Assembly (NCBI GenBank): GCA_963733505.1
Contig: CAVTDW010000028.1
Span: forward strand, 202,403-266,402
DNA: 64,000 nucleotides
Reading direction: 5' to 3'
From: JALYXV01 sp963733505
GTDB lineage: Bacteria > Actinomycetota > Acidimicrobiia > Acidimicrobiales > Palsa-688
In this document: piece after piece, positions 27,688 to 36,353 of the stretch
Layout of the letters: each line of letters opens with the position of its first letter
Numbering within the stretch: the first letter of the stretch is position 1
Position numbers and translations under genes: made by a program
Notes under the pieces: model-generated
What the model saw: the letters and a program-made list of their open reading frames with translations, nothing else
Told to the model about the DNA's origin: nothing
The model's database searches: none

Positions 27688-29106
27688 ATGGCTGACGAAT
27701 CCGGCTCCGAGCAGCGGATGGGCGACGCCGATGCCCTGATGTGGAGCATCGAGAAGGACCCGATGCTTCGCTCCACGATCACCTCGGTGCTGGTCTTCGA
27801 AGGGCCGATCGATCACGACCGCCTGACCGACAAGGTCGAACGGGCCAGCCGAGCCATTTCCCGCCTGCGCCAGCGCGTGATGGCGAACACGTTCTCCATC
27901 GCGCCGCCCAGATGGGAGATCGACCCCAACTTCGACCTTCGGTACCACCTCCGCTTCGTCGCCGCACCGGGGGCGGGGACCATGTCCGACGTGCTGGCCA
28001 TCGCCAGTCCCGAGGCCATGTCCAGCTTCGACCTGGCTCGCCCGTTGTGGCAGATGCTGGTCGTCGACGGCATGGCCGACGGAAAGTCCGCCGTGGTCGT
28101 GAAGCTGCACCACACCATCACCGACGGCATCGGCGGGGTGAAGCTGGGCATGCAGCTGTTCGACCTCGAAGCGTCGCCGCCGGCTGACCCCGGCCCCATC
28201 CCCGAGGCGCCGCCCATACATGTCATGGGTCAATGGGAGCGGGTCCTCGACGCGTGGAATCACGAGCAGCGCCAAGGCTTGGAGCTGGCCACCCGGCTCG
28301 TGCCGCTCACCGTCGGGGGCTTGACCCATCTGGTGTTCGCACCGACTGAGGCGCTTCGCCGAGCACGGGAGGTGACAGGGTCGTTGGGCCGCCTCCTGGC
28401 TCCGGCCAACCGACCCCTCAGTCCGGTCATGACGGGCAGGTCCCTGTCGGTCGACCTCGACACGCTGTCGATCCCCCTCGCCGACGCCAAGGCGGCGGCC
28501 AAGGCGGCCGGGGGCCGACTCAACGACTTCTTCATGGCCGCGGTCATGGGCGGGCTCCGGCGCTATCACGACGAGCACGGCGTCGCACCCGAGTCGCTGC
28601 GAATGGGGATGCCGATCAGCCTGCGCCAGGCCGGCGGGGATGGGAAGGCGGGCGCCGACGCGGCGAGGGCGAACCAGTTCGTGCCCACCCGATTCCTCGT
28701 CCCCCTTCAGATCGACGATCCCGCCGAGCGGATGCGGGTCCTGCATGACCTGGTGGTCTCGCAGCGGGCGGAGCCGGCGCTGGGCCTGGTCGATGCGGTT
28801 TCGCTCGTGACCCGCCGCCTTCCCAAGGCGGCTCAGATCGGCGTGCTCGGCGGCCTGTTGCGCACCGTCGACGTCATCACGAGCAACGTCCCGGGTGTGC
28901 CCATTCCCCTCTACCTGGCCGGAGCCAAGCTGGAAGCGCAGTACCCATTCGGCCCGAGAAGCGGGGCCGCGGTCAATGTGACCTTGCTCAGCTACCTCGA
29001 CGGGCTGTTTATCGGGGTCAACAGCGATCCCGCCGCAGTGCCCGATCAGGCTACGTTCATGGCCTGCCTCCGTGACGGTTTTGACGAGGTTCTGAAAGTT
29101 GCGTGA
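27688..29106 (+). CDS. Wax ester synthase/diacylglycerol acyltransferase (WS/DGAT)
   Basis: 472-residue bifunctional acyltransferase that makes wax esters or triacylglycerol from acyl-CoA at the membrane. The catalytic HHxxxDG motif is LHHTITDGIGG at about residues 133-143, and the family motifs PLW (FDLARPLWQML) and the C-terminal SNVPGVPIPLYLAGA are present. GGGGAGG at 27676-27682 is a good ribosome site for ATG 27688. Storage-lipid synthesis fits the neighbouring acyl-CoA ligase and hydroxyacyl-CoA dehydrogenase. Confidence 0.93.
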   Translation: MADESGSEQRMGDADALMWSIEKDPMLRSTITSVLVFEGPIDHDRLTDKVERASRAISRLRQRVMANTFSIAPPRWEIDPNFDLRYHLRFVAAPGAGTMSDVLAIASPEAMSSFDLARPLWQMLVVDGMADGKSAVVVKLHHTITDGIGGVKLGMQLFDLEASPPADPGPIPEAPPIHVMGQWERVLDAWNHEQRQGLELATRLVPLTVGGLTHLVFAPTEALRRAREVTGSLGRLLAPANRPLSPVMTGRSLSVDLDTLSIPLADAKAAAKAAGGRLNDFFMAAVMGGLRRYHDEHGVAPESLRMGMPISLRQAGGDGKAGADAARANQFVPTRFLVPLQIDDPAERMRVLHDLVVSQRAEPALGLVDAVSLVTRRLPKAAQIGVLGGLLRTVDVITSNVPGVPIPLYLAGAKLEAQYPFGPRSGAAVNVTLLSYLDGLFIGVNSDPAAVPDQATFMACLRDGFDEVLKVA

Positions 29107-29150
29107 ATCCGGGGTTACACAGACCCGCAAACCGGAATAAATTCCTAGAC

Positions 29151-30317
29151 ATGCCCTGGACGTTTATCATCCGCCCGCGAGAGATGCGAAAGTTCCGGCG
29201 TTGCCGCCGGGAGTGGGATCTCGGTTCTCAGATCCGCCAGCGTTACGCCCAGAAGCGGCCCTCGATGGAGTGGGCATTCGACAAAGCCATTCGAGACGCC
29301 CTGGCCGTGTACTACTTCCCGGCCATGGACGATTGGAACCGGGCCATCGTCCGGCCGCTCACGCTCAAAGGCTTCGACCGCTCCATGCGCGAGAGCCGGG
29401 CGAATCACGAGAAGTGGGCGCCCTTGACTCCCGAGGAGGAGAAGGCGTTCGAGAGGAACCTGGTCGTCGGGCAGGCGTTGCTGACCAACTACTTCGTGTG
29501 GGCCGCAGCCCTGGACGACTTTGACTCGATCTTCGCCGACCACGACATCTGGGCACCGATCCCCGACCCGGACAACCCGATCCACGATCTCGGGACGCTC
29601 GATGGCCGCCCGATGCGCTACATGGGTCGGATGGATCAGCTGATCGCCGATCCCGACGACGAGTTGTGGGTCGTGGAACACCGGGTGGTCCGCGGCGACT
29701 GGACGAGCAACGAGGACCTGATCGAGGACGAGGTACTTCGCAGCCACTGCTGGCACACTCAGATCGCCTACCCGCAGATGCTGATTGCCGGGACCATCAT
29801 CAACGAGCTCCGGGTGGACGGGCAGCTGGACGCCCCCCCGGTACAGGAGTTCGTCGAGCGGGACCAACGCACGATGATCGGGTCTCGCCACGTCAACACG
29901 CGACGCAGCCCGCTCACGATGGAGCCAGCTGCCACCCCGGCGACACGGTCCGCCGCCACGGTCCAGGACTACGTGGCGTTGCAGCAGGACAACGGCTTGT
30001 TCCGGCGTACGGTCATCCGTCGCAACCAGGACACGTTGAGGCAGACCGGTGTACGGGTGGCCGAAGACGGGATGCAGGTCCGGGATCCGGACCTACCGGT
30101 CGAGCCCACCTTCGGCGAGCATTGCGCCACGTGCGAGTTCAAAGCCCCGTGCGATGCCATGGAAGCCGGTGGCGACTGGCAGGCCATCCTGGCGGAGAAC
30201 TTCTTCCAACGGGCCGACGATGCCGAGGACGAGAGCCTGCGCCATTCCGACCACCGAGTCGGTCAACGGGCCGGACTGGGCGGCATGTATCGAGTGATCA
30301 ATCTCGGCCGACGTTAG
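29151..30317 (+). CDS. RecB-like PD-(D/E)XK nuclease-family protein
   Basis: 388 residues resembling the RecB/AddB-type nuclease fold: an N-terminal IRPREMRKFRRCRREWDLG, a central RMDQLIADPDDELWVVEHR that aligns with GxxD...(D/E)xK, a conserved Gln in HTQIAYPQMLIAG, and a C-terminal Cys trio CATCEFKAPC as in Fe-S-bearing RecB nucleases. The Lys of the ExK triad is Arg here, so catalysis is uncertain. ATG 29151 is preferred; GTG 29103 would overlap the WS/DGAT stop. No helicase partner is in the window. Confidence 0.7.
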   Translation: MPWTFIIRPREMRKFRRCRREWDLGSQIRQRYAQKRPSMEWAFDKAIRDALAVYYFPAMDDWNRAIVRPLTLKGFDRSMRESRANHEKWAPLTPEEEKAFERNLVVGQALLTNYFVWAAALDDFDSIFADHDIWAPIPDPDNPIHDLGTLDGRPMRYMGRMDQLIADPDDELWVVEHRVVRGDWTSNEDLIEDEVLRSHCWHTQIAYPQMLIAGTIINELRVDGQLDAPPVQEFVERDQRTMIGSRHVNTRRSPLTMEPAATPATRSAATVQDYVALQQDNGLFRRTVIRRNQDTLRQTGVRVAEDGMQVRDPDLPVEPTFGEHCATCEFKAPCDAMEAGGDWQAILAENFFQRADDAEDESLRHSDHRVGQRAGLGGMYRVINLGRR

Positions 30318-30364
30318 GGGGGATACACCGCTCCATCGGGGGCCGTCGGTACCGTTGGCGGCCC

Positions 30365-31564
30365 ATGCCCTCTCGGCCGCGCTGGCTCAACGCCGTGGCT
30401 GCGCTGTGCGCGCTGACGCTCGTGGCCGGGGTCCTGGCCTTGTTTGCCCGTCCGAGGGGTGCCGACGAGGCGTCGGTCCGCGTGCGCGCCGCCGGGTCCC
30501 CTCGCCGCCTTGGGCCCGCAGGGCCGGCATCGGCGACCGCGGGCGCCCCGTCGAGCCAAGCGGCGCCGCCTCGGGGGGTCGGTACCACGGCCGTAGCCGT
30601 GACGACAGCGGTAACCGGGGCGGCGACCGCGGTAACCGGGGCGGGTTCGGCCACGACGGGCCCGGCCGTCGCGGGGGCGGCTCCCCTCCCGGTTCCCGCT
30701 CCGCCCATCGTGGCGGAGGCCGGGCACCGCTGGGCGGTGGGAACCGAGAGCCTCACCTTTGTCGATACCAGCCGGCGCACGCCGGCCGCTGGTGCCGATC
30801 CGGGGGAGGCGTTCCGGTCGCTACCCACCGTGATCCGGTACCCGGTCGACGGCGCGGCGAACGGGGCGGAGACGCCAGGCGGCGCCGGCAGCCACCTGGG
30901 CCACCCTTTTCCCCTGATCGTCTTCGCCCATGGCTACGACACGACACCGGGCGCCTACGCCGCATTGCTTCACGCCTGGGCCAGCGCCGGTTACGTGGTG
31001 GCCGCCCCGTCGTTTCCGAGGGCGACCGCAGGTGGGCCGCTCGACGAGGGCGACGTCGACAACCAGCCGGGTGACCTGTCGTTTGTCATCACCCAGGTGC
31101 TGGCGGCTCCGTCGCTGGCGGGACTCGTCGACGGGGGTCACATCGGCGTGGCGGGGCACAGCGACGGCGCCTCGACGACGGCGGGCGTCGGGTACAACAG
31201 TTGCTGCAAGGACAGCCGGCTGGCGGCCGACGCGGTGATGGAGGGCGACGAGCACCGCTACCCGGGCACCTGGTTCCCGGCCGGGCCGGCGCCGGCGCTG
31301 CTTGTTATCCAGGCCGACCATGATGCCCTGAACCCGCCGGCGCTGGGCCGGGCAGTGTACGACGGCGGCTCGTCGCCGAAATATCTGCTCTGGCTGCTCG
31401 ACGCCCAGCATCTCCAGCCCTACACGTCCGACGCGGCACACCTTGGGGTGGTGGAGGCGGTGACCACGGCGTTTTTCGACCGGTATCTGAAGGGCCGGGC
31501 CGAGTCGGTCGCCGCCATGAGGAGCGCGGCCGCGCCCGGCCTGGCGACGCTCACCTCGGGGTAA
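30365..31564 (+). CDS. Secreted/anchored alpha/beta hydrolase (dienelactone/PAF-AH-like)
   Basis: 399 residues. An N-terminal signal or anchor (WLNAVAALCALTLVAGVLALF) is followed by a ~90-residue Ala/Thr/Pro linker and an alpha/beta hydrolase: LIVFAHGYDTTPGAYAAL (oxyanion loop), nucleophile elbow GVAGHSDGAS, Asp in IQADHDALNPP and a late His (LLDAQHLQPY). TACCGT (30350-30355) lies 10 nt before ATG 30365. Substrate unknown; esterase or lipase activity outside the membrane is the best guess. Confidence 0.8.
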   Translation: MPSRPRWLNAVAALCALTLVAGVLALFARPRGADEASVRVRAAGSPRRLGPAGPASATAGAPSSQAAPPRGVGTTAVAVTTAVTGAATAVTGAGSATTGPAVAGAAPLPVPAPPIVAEAGHRWAVGTESLTFVDTSRRTPAAGADPGEAFRSLPTVIRYPVDGAANGAETPGGAGSHLGHPFPLIVFAHGYDTTPGAYAALLHAWASAGYVVAAPSFPRATAGGPLDEGDVDNQPGDLSFVITQVLAAPSLAGLVDGGHIGVAGHSDGASTTAGVGYNSCCKDSRLAADAVMEGDEHRYPGTWFPAGPAPALLVIQADHDALNPPALGRAVYDGGSSPKYLLWLLDAQHLQPYTSDAAHLGVVEAVTTAFFDRYLKGRAESVAAMRSAAAPGLATLTSG

Positions 31565-31567
31565 CGG

Positions 31568-31583
31568 TCTCACCTCGGTGAGA
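31568..31583 (+). repeat. Short palindrome after the hydrolase gene
   Basis: TCTCACCTCGGTGAGA: 7-bp arms with a 2-nt centre, 4 nt after the stop at 31564. Weak terminator or operator candidate for the following PRTase gene. Confidence 0.35.
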
Positions 31584-31654
31584 TCCTGGAGGTGGCTCGC
31601 TCGGCGCGTCCCGCCGTGCCGGATCGGTCGTTCGACGGCACGCGAGGAGCGTCG

Positions 31655-32381
31655 ATGGGTCAGGCGATGGGTGGGCGTGGTCATTGCGGCGTCGGTGACG
31701 CGGGCGGGCCGGCGGCGTCGTGGTCCGGCGCGGCGTGTGGGGTCTGTGACCAGGCCCTTCGAGGGGGCGAAACGTGCGTCAACGACTGGTGCACCCGGGC
31801 CGATCGGTGGTTCTCCGTCGTCTGGTCGATCGGCCCTCATGTCGACGGGTGGCGCCGGGTGATCGCGGGATACAAGTACCGGGGCCAGACCGCCTGGGCG
31901 AGCATGCTCGGCCGGGCCCTGGTGGAGTACCTCGACGAACACATGCCCTGGTTCGACGACTACGACGTGCTCGTGCCCATGCCGGCTTATACCGGCCCCG
32001 GGGCTCGGCGCTCCTGGGACCCGGTTGGCGAGATCGTGGCCGATCGCTGCCCGGCTGGCCGGTCCCCGCTGGGGTTTCGAGGCCGGACTGGTCGTCAAGA
32101 CCCGGGAGACGGCGGCGCTCGCGGCCTTGAGCCGGCCGGCACGTCGGGCGTGTGCCGAGGGACCGCTTCGACGTGCACTGCGGGTACCGGAACCAGCGGT
32201 GGTCGAGGGCTTGCGGATCCTGGTGATCGACGACGTGTTCACCGAGGGCAGCACGCTCCGCGAGGTCGCCCGCTCGCTGGTGCGGGCGGGAGCCGACGAG
32301 GTGGCCGGCTTGACCCTCGCCCGCCAACCGTGGCAGCGCGGCCCGGGGCCGGACCCTGGGCCTGGCCCTGGGCCGACGTGA
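31655..32381 (+). CDS. ComF-like phosphoribosyltransferase (frame change near 32065-32090)
   Basis: N-terminal zinc-type cysteines (CGVCDQALRGGETC) precede a type I PRTase fold: YKYRGQTAWASMLGRAL and LVPMPAYTG in the first frame, then FEAGLVVKTRETAALAALS and the PRPP loop LRILVIDDVFTEGST in the next. The sense changes frame between CPAGRSPLG and FEAGLVV. ComF relatives act with DNA-uptake proteins, but no competence genes are nearby. ATG 31655 has AGGAG at 31645-31649. The C-terminus ends in a Gly-Pro repeat. Confidence 0.7.
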
Positions 32382-32391
32382 GGGCCGGACG

Positions 32392-32397
32392 TAGAGT
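32392..32397 (+). promoter_or_regulatory. -10 hexamer, leaderless start of the DUF151 gene
   Basis: TAGAGT ends 7 nt before GTG 32404. Confidence 0.5.
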
Positions 32398-32403
32398 GCC
32401 GGG

Positions 32404-33102
32404 GTGCCGACGGGACCGATCCACCTCCATATAGCCGACGTCCTCACGGCCGTGCCCGCCCAGGTAGGGGTCGAGGCAGGCCTGGTCACCCTGACCGAGG
32501 ACGAGGCGCCGTACCGCTCGCTGCGCATCATCATCGGCCAACCCGAGGCCAATGCCATCTTGGCCGGATGGCACGGCGCAGTTCCTGGCCGGCCTTCGAC
32601 ATGGGACCTGTTCGTGTCGACCGTTGCGCTGCTTGAGGCGCGCATCGATCGGGTGGTGATCACGGCGGTGCACGAGGAGCGGCACTACTTCGCCCACATC
32701 GAGTTGGAGCAGGCAGGCGAACGCCGCATCCTGGCGTGCCGGCCGTCGGATGCGATCGCCCTCGCCGTACGGGCGTACAACGTCGAGATCCTGGCCGAGT
32801 CGTCGGTGCTCGATGCGGCCGGTGTTCTTCCCGACGGCACCAAGCCGGGGCAAGCGGCCGAGGAGTCCGACGCAGCGCCCGAGTCGGCGTTGGGCGCACG
32901 TGAGGCGGCGCTGGCCGCCCGGGAGGCCGAACTGGCCGAGCGTGAACGGCTCATCGCAGCCCGAGAACAGTTGGCCGCGCCGACGGACGCAGGAATCGCC
33001 ACCACACCCGCACCCGGCGAATCGAGCGAATCAGGCGAATCGCGTTCGGACCCCACGGTTGCCGACCCAACCGCGCGCCGTGAAGGTGACGGTATCGAAT
33101 AG
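32404..33102 (+). CDS. Bifunctional nuclease domain protein (DUF151) with coiled-coil tail
   Basis: 232 residues. The first ~135 are the BFN/DUF151 domain: LRIIIGQPEANAI, TWDLFVSTVALLEARIDRVVI, HYFAHIELEQ and CRPSDAIALAVRAYNVEIL match well. The tail is an Ala/Glu/Arg heptad stretch (ALGAREAALAAREAELAERE) likely to form a coiled coil, then a disordered Ser/Pro end. The plant founder has RNase/DNase activity; bacterial function is unproven. Confidence 0.85.
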   Translation: MPTGPIHLHIADVLTAVPAQVGVEAGLVTLTEDEAPYRSLRIIIGQPEANAILAGWHGAVPGRPSTWDLFVSTVALLEARIDRVVITAVHEERHYFAHIELEQAGERRILACRPSDAIALAVRAYNVEILAESSVLDAAGVLPDGTKPGQAAEESDAAPESALGAREAALAAREAELAERERLIAAREQLAAPTDAGIATTPAPGESSESGESRSDPTVADPTARREGDGIE

Positions 33103-33206
33103 CCACGGTCGTCTGTAGGCCTATGGCAACTTCGGGCTGTTCAATCTGTTCGGTCCGCTGTCCGAGGCCGCGGTGCCCGGGCGCCGGCGGAGGCGACCGC
33201 ACCGTT

Positions 33207-33246
33207 GTTGTCACAAACCGATGAAATAGCTACGTCGAGTGACCAA
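33207..33246 (+). repeat. Intergenic repeat element, copy 2 (hairpin-ended)
   Basis: Near copy of the element at 24912-24950: GTCAC (33210-33214) and GTGAC (33239-33243) replace GCCAC and GTGGC, so the terminal pairing is kept by a matched change. The core AAACCGATGAAATAG-C-TACGTCGA differs at one base. The rest of the 296-nt spacer (33103-33398) holds nothing I can assign. Confidence 0.75.
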
Positions 33247-33398
33247 AACGGTTGTGTGGCCGGGTCGAGTGTCCCTTCTGCGTCACGAGCAGCCGCTGGT
33301 GCTTCCGCACGACGGGCAGGCGAAGCAGCTGCCCGCACGCTGCATCGGCATTGGGACCGGTCGCGCACCGGCCGCCGGCCTCGACCCCGGCACCGGCC

Positions 33399-34082
33399 TC
33401 AGCGTGTCCGTGACTCCTCCGCCGGGCCGACGTTGGCGTCCAGCCAGGCGTTGACCGGCGCCGCGGCTCGCCACACCTCGACCACCCGATCCTTCACCGC
33501 TGCGGTGGCCATCCAGGGCGCGGGCGGAAAATGGCGGCCGACGAGCACCGACGTGAATCGCAGCAGCCTGATCCGGGGATGGTCCTGGGACCACCCCTTC
33601 GGCGCTCGCTTCAATGTCTCGCGGCCCTCGAGCTCGTAACCGGCCTCGCCCAGGCGGCCGTCGATCGCTTCCAACTCCTCGCCGGCGGCCCCGTCGATCG
33701 CCTCCCGGTACCTCACCAGCTGGTCCCTGCTCAGGTGCCACGTTCCCCCACCGGCATAGATCCCGTTGGCGGAGAAGCTCACGTAGACCCCGCCCGTTCC
33801 GGTGCTCGACCCGGCCCCGATGTTCGTCTTGTACGGCGTCTTGTCGGCGCTGAAGCGGATGTCCCGGTACGGACGCATGAGCTTGAACGAGCCGAACTCC
33901 CCCTCGACCTCCGCCAGCAACGCCTCCATCGGGGCCTTCACCGCTCGCTCGTAGAGCGGTTTTCGCGGCTCCCAGTACGCCTTGGTGTTGTCCGCTTCCA
34001 GGCCCTCGAAGAACTCGAGCGCCTCGTCGGGCCAACCGCCAAATCCCGAAACACCAGTCGATCGAGGGGACTGAGGGGTCAC
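33399..34082 (-). CDS. DUF2461/TIGR02453 family protein
   Basis: 227 residues with the family's opening GFGGWPDEALEFFEGLEADNTKAYW, then MRPYRDIRFSADKTPYKTNIGA and GGGTWHLSRDQLVRYREAI. No activity is established for the family. GTG 34082 begins VTPQSPRS; the next gene starts divergently 45 nt away. Confidence 0.88.
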   Translation of the reverse strand: MTPQSPRSTGVSGFGGWPDEALEFFEGLEADNTKAYWEPRKPLYERAVKAPMEALLAEVEGEFGSFKLMRPYRDIRFSADKTPYKTNIGAGSSTGTGGVYVSFSANGIYAGGGTWHLSRDQLVRYREAIDGAAGEELEAIDGRLGEAGYELEGRETLKRAPKGWSQDHPRIRLLRFTSVLVGRHFPPAPWMATAAVKDRVVEVWRAAAPVNAWLDANVGPAEESRTR

Positions 34083-34127
34083 GGCAGGATGGTAGACAGC
34101 AGACGACTCAAAGGAGGCCGAAATCCG

Positions 34128-35414
34128 ATGACCCCTGGGCCCCGACCGCACGTCGTCATCGTCGGTGCCGGCTTTGGTGGGATCAACGCCACCAAGGAGC
34201 TGATGGACGGCCCATTCGAGATCACCCTGATCGACCGCGACAACTACCACGGGTTCTGGCCCTTGCTCTACCAGGTGGCCACCGCGGGGCTCGGTCCCGA
34301 GGACATCGCCCACCCGGTGCGGGGCATGTTCGGTGAGCGCTCCAACGTCCACGTCCGACTTGGAACCGTCAGCGACGTCGACCTCGACCGACAGCTCGTC
34401 CAGGTCGCGGACGAGGCGGACCTCGCCTACGACTACCTGATCCTGGCGGCCGGCTCGTCTACCAGCGACTTCGGGATTCCCGGCGTGGACGACTACGCGT
34501 TCCCGCTCAAGACCCTCCCCGATGCGGTGCGCCTGCGCAACCACGTCCTTTCCTGCTTCGAACGGGCCGACGCCTGCCCCGAACTCGTCGACAGCGGGCT
34601 CTTGACGTTCGTCCTGGCGGGCGGCGGTCCGACCGGCGTCGAACTTTCGGGCGCGCTGACCGAACTGATCGGCCAGAACCTGGCCCGCGATTTCCCCCAC
34701 CTCGACGTCACCAAGGCGAGCGTCGTGCTGGTCGAGATGCTCGACCACCTCCTCGGCGGCTTCGCGCCGAGCTCCCAGGCCCATGCGCTGGAGACCCTGC
34801 GGGCCAAGGGGGTCGATGTCCGCCTGAACACTGCCATCTCGGCGCTTGATGCCGATCGGGTGACGTTCAAGGACGGCTCAAGCATCGCCACGATGACCAC
34901 CGTGTGGACCGCCGGCATCCGCGCCAACCCCCTGGCCGACATGCTCGACGTCGCCAAGGGCAAGGGCGGGGCCATCGAGGTCACCAAGGAGTTGACCCTG
35001 CCCGGCCATCCCGAGGTGTTCGTGATCGGCGACCTGGCAGCGACGACCGACCGGCACGGAAAACCCCTACCGCAGGTTGCCCAGGTCGCCATCCAGGGCG
35101 CCCGTCACGTGGGCCGGACCATCAAACGGCGCACGACGGGCCGCCCGACCAAACCGTTCCAGTACCACAGCCACGGGATGATGGCGACCATCGGCCGGCG
35201 AGCGGCGGTCGCCGAGATACCGGGCGGCCTCAAGTTGCGAGGCACCCTTGGCTGGCTGTCATGGCTGGCCGTGCACCTGGTGTTCCTGGTGGGCTTCCGC
35301 AACCGGATCGTGGTGCTGGTCAACTGGGCGTGGAACTACCTCACGTGGGATCGCGCCGCCCGGGTCATCCTGAAGGAGGATTCGACGACGCCGAGTGGCC
35401 AGCACCGGGCCTAG
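34128..35414 (+). CDS. ndh: Type II NADH dehydrogenase (NDH-2)
   Basis: 428-residue membrane-associated FAD flavoprotein passing electrons from NADH to menaquinone without proton pumping. FAD loop VVIVGAGFGGINATKEL, NADH-domain loop VLAGGGPTGVELSGAL, FAD-contacting VFVIGDLA and quinone-site AQVAIQGARHVG are visible. The C-terminal hydrophobic helices (LSWLAVHLVFLVGF) form the membrane anchor. AAAGGAGG at 34110-34117 precedes ATG 34128. Confidence 0.92.
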   Translation: MTPGPRPHVVIVGAGFGGINATKELMDGPFEITLIDRDNYHGFWPLLYQVATAGLGPEDIAHPVRGMFGERSNVHVRLGTVSDVDLDRQLVQVADEADLAYDYLILAAGSSTSDFGIPGVDDYAFPLKTLPDAVRLRNHVLSCFERADACPELVDSGLLTFVLAGGGPTGVELSGALTELIGQNLARDFPHLDVTKASVVLVEMLDHLLGGFAPSSQAHALETLRAKGVDVRLNTAISALDADRVTFKDGSSIATMTTVWTAGIRANPLADMLDVAKGKGGAIEVTKELTLPGHPEVFVIGDLAATTDRHGKPLPQVAQVAIQGARHVGRTIKRRTTGRPTKPFQYHSHGMMATIGRRAAVAEIPGGLKLRGTLGWLSWLAVHLVFLVGFRNRIVVLVNWAWNYLTWDRAARVILKEDSTTPSGQHRA

Positions 35415-35418
35415 CCGG

Positions 35419-36276
35419 CTACCGGTAGGTGCAGCGGCCGGCGTCGATCACGACGTCACCACCGGCGGTCGAGGTCTGGAAGAAGGCCTCCCCGTCGTCG
35501 AGGGCCCACAGCGAGACCGTGAGGTCATCGCCGGGGAAGACGGGCTTGGAAAAACGCCCCGCCATCGCCACGAAACGGTCGGGGTCGGAGTCACACAAGG
35601 TGTGGAGGAGCGCCCGGCCGGTGAAGCCGTACGTGCACAACCCGTGCAAGATGGGCTTCGGGAACCCCGCCATGGCGGCGAACTTCGGATCCGAATGGAG
35701 CGGGTTGCGGTCCCCGTTCAGGCGATACAGCAGCGCCTGGTCGGGCCGGGTCGAGTAGGTCACCTTGTGGTCGGGGTCGCGGGCGGGGGGTTCGGCCTTG
35801 CCCGAGGGGCCACGCTCGCCGCCCCAGCCGCCTTCGCCCCGGATGAACACCGACGCCCGGTTGGTGAACAGCGGTTGACCCGTCGCCCGGTCGGTCGACA
35901 CCGACTCGGTCGCGATGACCGCGCCTGAGCCCTTGTCGTAGATGCCGGTGATGGTCGTGACCGTCGAAATCTGTCCCTCGACGGGCAGCGGGGCGTGCAG
36001 TTCGAAGGCCTGCTCACCGTGAACCAGCATGAAGGGGTTGAAGGTCCCCACCTTGTTGAACGCCGAACTCAGCCCGAAACCAGCCACCACGGCGAAGGTG
36101 GGCAGGGCCCGTTGGGTGACCTCCGTGCTGTTCTCGGTGGTGAACTCCAGTTCGAACCCGGTGGGATCGATCGAGCCGGCACCGACCCCAAGGGCGTAGA
36201 GCAGGCAGTCGGTCGACGTCCACGACTTGTCAACGGGGTCACCCCGGGTTCCGACGGCGTCGGGGTTGATCGGCAT
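35419..36276 (-). CDS. MaoC-like (R)-enoyl-CoA hydratase (double hot-dog)
   Basis: 285 residues with an N-terminal degenerate hot-dog and a C-terminal MaoC domain carrying the hydratase-2 motif YRLNGDRNPLHSDPKFAAMA then GFPKPILHGLCTYG (catalytic Asp/His pair). It hydrates trans-2-enoyl-CoA, likely in lipid or sterol side-chain breakdown. ATG 36276 follows AGGAGCG. Convergent with NDH-2 with a 4-nt gap. Confidence 0.9.
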   Translation of the reverse strand: MPINPDAVGTRGDPVDKSWTSTDCLLYALGVGAGSIDPTGFELEFTTENSTEVTQRALPTFAVVAGFGLSSAFNKVGTFNPFMLVHGEQAFELHAPLPVEGQISTVTTITGIYDKGSGAVIATESVSTDRATGQPLFTNRASVFIRGEGGWGGERGPSGKAEPPARDPDHKVTYSTRPDQALLYRLNGDRNPLHSDPKFAAMAGFPKPILHGLCTYGFTGRALLHTLCDSDPDRFVAMAGRFSKPVFPGDDLTVSLWALDDGEAFFQTSTAGGDVVIDAGRCTYR

Positions 36277-36353
36277 GCTGCGCTCCTCTCCGTCGACCGG
36301 GTCACGGCCCACCTGGTCGGCGCCACGTTACGTCGATGTGGCGCCAACCACCG

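Noticed and set aside
34128..35092. Minus-strand coding sense opposite NDH-2
   Set aside because: The DUF2461 frame extends upstream over this region, but only codons from the GTG at 34082 match the family; the rest is antisense to NDH-2.
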